64,000 nucleotides of DNA. Source: Blastobasis lacticolella. Its lineage: Eukaryota > Arthropoda > Insecta > Lepidoptera > Blastobasidae. Numbering within the stretch: the stretch's first letter is position 1; each line of letters opens with the position of its first letter. Where the stretch lies: contig LR990043.1 in assembly GCA_905147135.1 (NCBI GenBank), positions 8,653,057 through 8,717,056 on the forward strand, written 5' to 3'. The notes below the pieces were generated by a model. That model did no database searches, had not been told where the DNA came from, and saw nothing but the letters and a program-made list of their open reading frames with translations. Positions 58,334 to 64,000 of this stretch are shown here, in pieces. The position numbers and the translations under genes were made by a program.

Positions 58334-58550
58334 ATACGGGTATGGTACTCATAAAGACAATTCCAAGGAGCCAAAACACGATGGGTTTATCTTGTTGCGT
58401 TCTGTAGTTCCTATGGTCACCTTCCATCATCATCATCAGACATTTGACTATTACCTAGGGGTATAGTACTCATTACGACCATTCCAAATAGCGAAAACAC
58501 GATGGAGTTATCTTGTTCCGTTCAAAAGTTCCTATGAATACCTTCCGACT
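58334..58550 (+). repeat. Two direct repeat units about 120 bp apart
   Basis: Unit 1 (58334-58432) and unit 2 (58457-58550) share GGGTATRGTACTCAT, AAACACGATGG, TTATCTTGTT and AGTTCCTATG, about 80% by eye. The following sequence to about 58700 may belong to the same dispersed element. Family unknown. Confidence 0.6.
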
Positions 58551-58699
58551 CCAGCGTCAGACCAGCTCCATGGTACCATATTAATGCATTGTCATCCAAC
58601 TTATATAGCTTTACCAAATTTCAGTTCAATTAAACGTTGGGAAGTGGGTCAAATTAGTTACAAACATTGCAAGTTAAATTTAAGCTTGAAAAATGTCTC

Positions 58700-60160
58700 A
58701 CTCGCACCGCTTGATATCGTGTTAAAGAGTTGTACCTGGCAAAAAATTTAATCTCACTCGTCTGGAGATGTAGGTAGAGCATCCAGTGTCGTAGGTTGTT
58801 GTTGACAGAGGTACACTAACCGGCAACAAACTGCATTCCATTTCTTGTGGAGACAAGTGCACTTTACGTTAATCTTAATGAGCTACATTTTTGACCTGAA
58901 CCTACCGACTTAATGTCTTTAAATTCACACAGAGGTACGTACAATGTTAGAAAAATGAACCGTAACGAACTGGTCTTAGCCAGATTTGACTATGGCCCTC
59001 AGCAACCTGGTGACATAGACATGATTGTCCCAAAAATAGGCTGGCTTAAAAATATCTAAACTACTAGACAGATCGACCTGAAATTAGACATAGCTATTAT
59101 AATTTAGTGTTCACTGGGAAAATATTTTATTTAATTTCAAAGGATTGAGATGAATTGGGGTTGGAAATCATCATCCTAGCAGCCAATCCTGGCTTCTGCC
59201 AGAGTCCGCTTTCCTATTTTCCTCGGCCACTTCGCTCGGTTTTCACCACACTCATGCACGTCGTAATCCTCGTATCCGACGCGATATCATTGATAGTCTA
59301 TAGAGAGGTAGTTCCTTTCCTGTTTAAACGCTGCTGTGACCAAATCAACGCAGCTACCTGTTCAATAATATCCGTGATAAAATTTTAGGTTTTTATTTAT
59401 ATTTATCGTCAATTTTCCCTAAGACGCACAGTTTTTTATATAACCAAAGAGTGGAACTTTGTTTGAGCTCCACGAAATGTCTATTCCCTGAACGAGTTTC
59501 TGAAAGGTTGAAGGTTATCAACACTATATTGTATTAGATACTTAGCCCTACCATTCGTGGGTGTCGTAGAACACGTCTAATGTCATAGAGGCAGACACAT
59601 TTTCTGTTGAATATAATCAAAATGGCATTATCCGTGGCTAGTGACTATAGTAGGATTACCGGTAGAGCCATAGTAAATTTTCGAACCCGCCAAACGTGGA
59701 AATTATGGCAATACCCTCCTGTAGTACTAATATGCAGGTAGCCTATTGGAATATGTGTGATTATATTATATATGTTTAAAGGATACATTATTCTTGTTTT
59801 CATTTCAATTTATAACATCTCGATCTCTGACGTAAATATTGCACACCGTATTGCGTTGCGCCTGTTTGCCAGGATACAGGCCCACTCATTTTATTAATCT
59901 TTAAATTGTTCGTACAAAAATTCATAACGAGTACAATTGTTACATCTGGGGGTCTCCCCAAGCCGAGCAACAAGTAAGGGGCGCGACCTACCTTTTCGCG
60001 AAATGTTTCGTCAAATTTTCAAACCCCCAAATCTTCGGGCTGGGTAATGCTAGACAGCTCAAAGTTCAGAATACGATGTACGTAGCACAGTTATATATTA
60101 CACATAGTTTCAATAGTCTAGCTTTTGATTTGGATTTTATTAGCACCTAAAATGCGGCGA
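58700..60160. other. Gene-free stretch with weak LINE-like strings
   Basis: 59185-59290 (AGTCCGCTTTCCTATTTTCC, CGGCCACTTCGCTCGGTTTT) recalls a dispersed lepidopteran repeat. No coding exon is supported. Confidence 0.35.
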
Positions 60161-60164
60161 TTTT

Positions 60165-60300
60165 GAAACTGACTGACTGATTCACTGACTTCTCATCAAA
60201 ACTTCCCGAAGCCCTAGGAAGGTGAAATTTACTAGGGTTTACACACAATTAACAGAACCTATTTAGCCTTCAACCTCCTAAAAAGGGGGGTTCAGTTTTG
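60165..60300 (+). repeat. Dispersed repeat, CTGACTGACTGATTCACTGA type
   Basis: ACTGACTGACTGATTCACTG, AACTTCCCGAAGCCCTAGG and GGTGAAATTTACTAGGG follow the plan of a repeat widespread in animal genomes (CTGA run, CTAGGAAGxTGAAATTT). Non-coding. Confidence 0.45.
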
Positions 60301-61205
60301 TATATACAATAGTACCTTGTACATTTGATTAAGGAATTTTATACTTGAAACAATGTTAACGTCGATAACATATTTTGATTTCTTTGGCGTCAACGGCTCA
60401 ATCTCGAATTGCCTATTTAGCAGAACGTCCAAAATGCAAAATATCCACCTGATATCAATGCTTAAATATGAAAACAATCTATAATTTCGAAGAATACACC
60501 AAGATGAACAAAAACAATGTGGTAGACTCAAAAATCCAACAGCTGGGTTTACAACCGTAAGGGAGACTTCAATCGCAGCTCGAACGTAGCGCGCTCTTTG
60601 AAGTGGCACAAAGCATTCTGTTTATTGCCGTTGGGCTTGCATCACGCACCTCTCGGGTTACGGAAACCACTATTCAACTTGGGGAAAGAACACACTAGGT
60701 TAAAAGGGTTTGTGTTTAGAGCAAAGACACCTTGTCTTGTAAATATCTTATATTTTGTTCGAAAAAAGTTTTTACGGTTTGGTATGTCATTTGGTGAAAA
60801 GTAAGTAATCGAGACTGCGCCAAATAAAATACTACTAAATAGTAAGGTAAACACTTAAAAATCCCACAGATTCGTACTGATAATCTTAACATAATTTATA
60901 TTTCGACAAATTCACACAAGTCCACAGAAACACAGTTCAAGTTCTTATCTTAAATTTCTACCCAGCTGGGTGTTGCACCCTTGTCTCTGCGATGACCACT
61001 GAAGCTACTCAGCTAAGCTTTCCTTATGTATACCTACATAAGATACCAAATATACGTAAATGAGTTGGTTTGGTAATAATCATCGGGACATATTGCTTGT
61101 TCGCAGTGAGCTCAACAAAATTCAGGGAATACTATTTCATATTCTTGACTGACGTCAGTCGTCATGGCCGGCGTGACGTCACTCGCACTCTCTGGAAAAC
61201 ACTAC
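60301..61205. other. 3' flank of the XKR gene
   Basis: Downstream (minus sense) of the XKR stop codon. The first AATAAA in minus sense is at 60626-60621, about 580 bases past the stop, and would make a long 3' untranslated region. Two TGACGTCA palindromes lie at 61150-61157 and 61174-61181. No other gene is seen. Confidence 0.4.
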
Positions 61206-62404
61206 CTACGCGTTCAACTCCTGTTTGGAAACGCTCGTAGCTGTATTTCTTTTGTTTATATAAACAATCGTTTCCCGCGGCTTCAACAATACAAAATATA
61301 CTAGGAAACATATTAGACTCAGGAACATGCTGATAAATATAACTTGCGTTATGTAATTCTTCCACCATTGGTCTAGGTTATTCCTATACCCGTACCATGT
61401 CGTAGTAAATACAATAGTCTCCACAGTGCACACGATTGTCCAGAACACATGCCACACTCGCACGTGCCGGAAACGGATCTTGAACTCCATAAGGCAAAAC
61501 AAATATATAAATGCCAGGAACACATAGAATCCTCGCCTCACTGTACTCGCCTGGGGTACTATTAAAAGTAGCAGTGTTATTTGATAGTGCGAGAACAAAA
61601 ATATTGTCGCTATTACTGGTACACAATTTATAAAAGCAGCTATAGAGAGCAATCGCGATAAGAAGAAAGCGTACCAGCCCAAATACTGGATTAGAGCTGC
61701 AGTAACATCTTGTGGTTCCAGTCCTCGAACGAATGATCTTGGAACCCGGTACGGTATATCTGGCTCTGTCAGAATAATTCTGTCCGTGTCGTGGTATTTG
61801 TATCTAGGCGGTGCTGAGAGCCAGGTGGGTATGGACTCTGCGTTTTCGACGAACTTCTCGGCCCACACGGCCAGCGACATGGGCCGTGGCGCTGGCATCG
61901 CAGGCGGCGGAGTGATCACCACTCTCTCTATGGTGAAGTGGGTGTCTCGGCGGCGGGGCGCCACTTTATTTATAATCGATACTGGCCGGATGTACTCGTC
62001 ATCGCTGTTTGACCTCTGGTCGGGGCTTAGCGATGTGGGAGGAAGATAATCAGAACTAGTCCCGGAGTCACGGTCGGACTCGTCAGTGAACCATGGCGAT
62101 TCTTGATTACCAGGCGAAAACTCAATCAAGTCACTGTTAGTTGGTATTGGTACGGGTGTCTCGACGGATTTTTGTGAACTGACTGATGGCTTTTTCATTA
62201 TCGGTTCGTAAACGCGTTCTTTTAAAATTTTTTCAGCTTGCTTTTCTTTGCTTTCTGTATGATACAGATCATCATCAGTATTTTGTTTATAATTCCAAGG
62301 GTATTTTCGGCCGCAAAGTTTCTCCCGTTCAAATCTTCTGTACGTGGTTGCAGTACTCGCCATTCGAAGCATCGACGCCACAATGCTGATAGCCTGAACA
62401 GTGT
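61206..62404 (-). CDS. XKR: XKR terminal coding exon
   Basis: Acceptor TTTAATTCCAG|AC at 62404; stop TAG at 61208-61206. Encodes Tyr196 (split codon) to Ala594: a short helix (197-214), the long disordered-looking linker, and four or five membrane segments at about 433-452, 455-476, 485-505, 511-530 and 548-570, then a tail with basic and Thr/Ser residues. An ATG upstream of the acceptor at 62435 keeps the frame open but lies in the intron and is not the start. Confidence 0.9.
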
Positions 62405-63999
62405 CTGGAATTAAAGAAATTTGTTTATTAGACATTTGGTTTCACAATGGTATAACATTTCCTATACCTCCACAAGTAAATGGATCATGGACATTTGTTG
62501 TGGGCATTGCCTTTTGCAGACTTTGAATTTAGGTTGTGTGCATTTAGTAGACTTTACTGACGATAGAAGAACGACTGAAGATAAAAGAAACATAATTATT
62601 ACCTACGAAATTGATATCAACGGTATAATTACGATGGGGTGGCTGGATATAACGTAGATACGCAATGGCATTGTGTTTTATTTAAAGTCTAGCGGTTAAC
62701 CCGATACTTAAACACAAAAACCGTGAACCAAAGTAAAAAAGGAAAGCCAAAGTACAGTACAAGATGATTACTAATGCACATTGGCTAGTTTCTACATTGT
62801 GAGCATATGATTCTCACGCGTGAGACAGAGACTTTGCTCTACGAACCTGAATTCGCCAATGTGCAGTTAGAATTATTTAACTTACATAAATCAAATGCTG
62901 TCTCCGTAGGTCGCGACATTAAATCGAGAATGTTTACTACAGCGTGTGGTGCAGAGTGGATGAAAGCTTGTAAGAAGAGGTAGAGCTCCATGGGGGAGGG
63001 TTGCCGAGCTGTGTGTAGAGCGTCCTGCATGCGTTCCTCATCCGACGCTCGGGATGCACAAACTGCTTCCACCCACCAAAAGATTTGATGACAGTATCTG
63101 TGGGTTTGTATTAATATTCGAATTGGATACTTTATCTTCAAACTGAAACTATAGATAGATTAATAGACGGTTACAACTACGCGGTAGGTATCCATTCGTA
63201 TTTTTATTGACTTGGCGCTTGGCGCCAGAAATACAAAAAACGTGAAGTAAGTGAGTAAAAACTCAGTAAGCACACATAGTCAATATACACAAGGGCCTGC
63301 AAAATGTACATGCGCGCGAACGCGGTTTATCGCTATTAACGATCTCTTTCAGACAACCTTTGGGAAGAGTCCAGCAACCTTAGTCCCTACAGTGGCAACG
63401 CACCTGCGCTGTCTTCGCGTTTGTCACCAAGTAGCATGGGTAACAATTAAGGTACCTACCAACATTATTAAAACTTAGGAAGTGAGTAAGCAATTATTTT
63501 GTAATATCGTAATGTCGTACCTGCCAATCGCAGCTATAGGAAAGAAAATGCAGCTGACTATTTGTAGAATGATCCATTTGAATTCTTTCTTTTTAATTTT
63601 TATGGAGCAGGCAGAAACTTCGGTCTCAAGTTCTGGTGGTGGCGAAGCCAGCGTGAAGACAAGAGATATTAGAGCAGGCTGCACCATAAGCCCTATGCAG
63701 AACGCTCCCACCCTGTAAGCAATAGATAAAATATAATTATGGACACTATCATCGGTTTGCTCGTAGACAGGTAGCACATTGAATAGATATGCATACTCTG
63801 GCTTCATATCTACTTACCCGGACGCTCCATGGTTGTAATGCTCAATAATAAGTGCTATATCGTAACATATGACTATAAGGTAAATGAGCAGCCCACCGCA
63901 AGATGGCAGCACGCGATGCAAAAGCAGCGCCTGCCAGGATGGTAGCGGGTAGCCTAGCACTGCTCCTGACACTTCTTTGTCCAACTTACACGTTACCAT
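61206..63999 (-). CDS. XKR: XK-related (XKR) multi-pass membrane protein, four 3' exons
   Basis: Joined minus-strand exons: 63999-63818, 63712-63521, 63097-62886, 62404-61206. Introns of 105, 423 and 481 bp all start GT and end AG, and phases 2, 2 and 1 join exactly into 594 codons plus a TAG stop, counting from the Met at 63999. The true start may lie outside the window. XKR hallmarks: a first membrane helix ending DIALIIEHYNHG; ELYLFLQAFIHSAPHAVVN (family form LYLFxEAxxQSAPQ); TVQAISIVASMLRMASTATT (family QxxSxxxSLxSxAWA); then FFLSRLLSIAAF, FLAFIYLFCLMEFK and WTIVCTVETIVFTTTWY near the C-terminus. About eight to ten hydrophobic segments. Some XKR proteins are plasma-membrane phospholipid scramblases (mammalian Xkr8, worm CED-8); scrambling here is inference. 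A hydrophilic, Pro/Ser/Asp-rich linker of about 200 residues (217-425) separates the two membrane halves. Confidence 0.9.
62886..63097 (-). CDS. XKR: XKR exon with the LYLFLQAFIHSAP signature
   Basis: Acceptor AACCCACAG|AT and donor GATTTAT|GTAAGT. Residues 126-195. The MELYLFLQAFIHSAPHAVVN stretch (about 161-180) is the best family marker. It is preceded by a charged loop EERMQDALHTARQPSP, as expected for the cytosolic linker before this helix. Confidence 0.9.
63521..63712 (-). CDS. XKR: XKR exon, second and third membrane segments
   Basis: Acceptor TTGCTTACAG|GG and donor GGCAG|GTACGA. Exactly 192 bases, so it keeps phase 2 on both sides. Residues 62-124: helix VGAFCIGLMVQPALISLVF, a charged loop with PPPELETE and a basic KIKKKEFK, then a second helix WIILQIVSCIFFPIAA. 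Confidence 0.88.
63818..63999 (-). CDS. XKR: XKR exon with first membrane helix (runs to the window edge)
   Basis: Encodes residues 1-60 in my numbering and two bases of 61. Membrane segment about 34-52 (GGLLIYLIVICYDIALII). Donor TCCGG|GTAAGT at 63818/63817, an ideal insect donor. The Met at 63999 is in frame but sits two bases from the window end, so initiation there is unproven. Confidence 0.85.
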
Positions 64000-64000
64000 T

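Noticed and set aside
62405..62435. XKR start codon at 62435 (409-residue reading)
   Set aside because: A polypyrimidine tract and AG at 62406-62405 precede the conserved sequence, and the upstream exons at 62886-63999 join in frame, so this Met is intronic.

Overview
This window looks like insect nuclear DNA, most probably from a moth or butterfly. It is AT-rich and intron-bearing, with long gene-free stretches, and it is full of decayed repeats of kinds I associate with Lepidoptera: tRNA-headed SINEs, RTE-type and CR1/Jockey-type LINE ends, and short palindromic DNA transposons. I see no bacterial-style operons, rRNA, intact tRNA genes, CRISPR arrays or viral genes. The Lepidoptera call rests on recognising repeat families, not on a database search.

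Layout. About 61 kb (1-61205) is intergenic or intronic DNA without a convincing protein gene, apart from one doubtful 5' exon near 33.76-33.82 kb beside a GC-rich block. The only gene I can defend lies at the right edge on the minus strand (61206 to beyond 63999). It is the 3' part of an XK-related (XKR) multi-pass membrane protein: four coding exons whose reading frames join exactly through GT/AG introns.

Repeats. (1) SINE-1 has a tRNA-like head and a (GATGAT) tail. It has copies near 6.7, 16.7, 17.1, 25.3, 25.6, 39.9, 41.7, 42.7, 56.0 and 56.6 kb, three of them with clear 11-16 bp target duplications. (2) SINE-2 has a tRNA-Gly-like head and has copies at 14.9, 29.8 and 47.0 kb. (3) RTE-type LINE coding ends lie at 6.4, 7.8-8.2, 13.0, 34.9, 41.4, 51.5 and 54.9 kb. 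The 34.9 kb piece shows RTE coding sequence running into the SINE-1 tail, which suggests the SINE borrowed its 3' end from that LINE. (4) CR1/Jockey-type ends lie at 0.3-0.9, 5.6 and 55.1-55.3 kb. (5) A further reverse-transcriptase retroelement family is present as a relic at 36.7-38.15 kb and as pieces at 18.1-18.5 and 52.3 kb. (6) DNA elements with inverted ends include a 3.1 kb element with ~500 bp arms (35533-38659), a 1.6 kb element with ~450 bp arms (23184-24755), and several MITE families.

How the parts work together. The XKR gene is the only host gene with a readable function; its family includes phospholipid scramblases. The rest is mainly a record of nested transposition: SINEs at the edge of older duplications, a retroelement and a MITE inside a long-inverted-repeat element, and a LINE junction. 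I did not find a clearly new biological system. The most interesting signals are the SINE/RTE shared tail and the two long-inverted-repeat elements.
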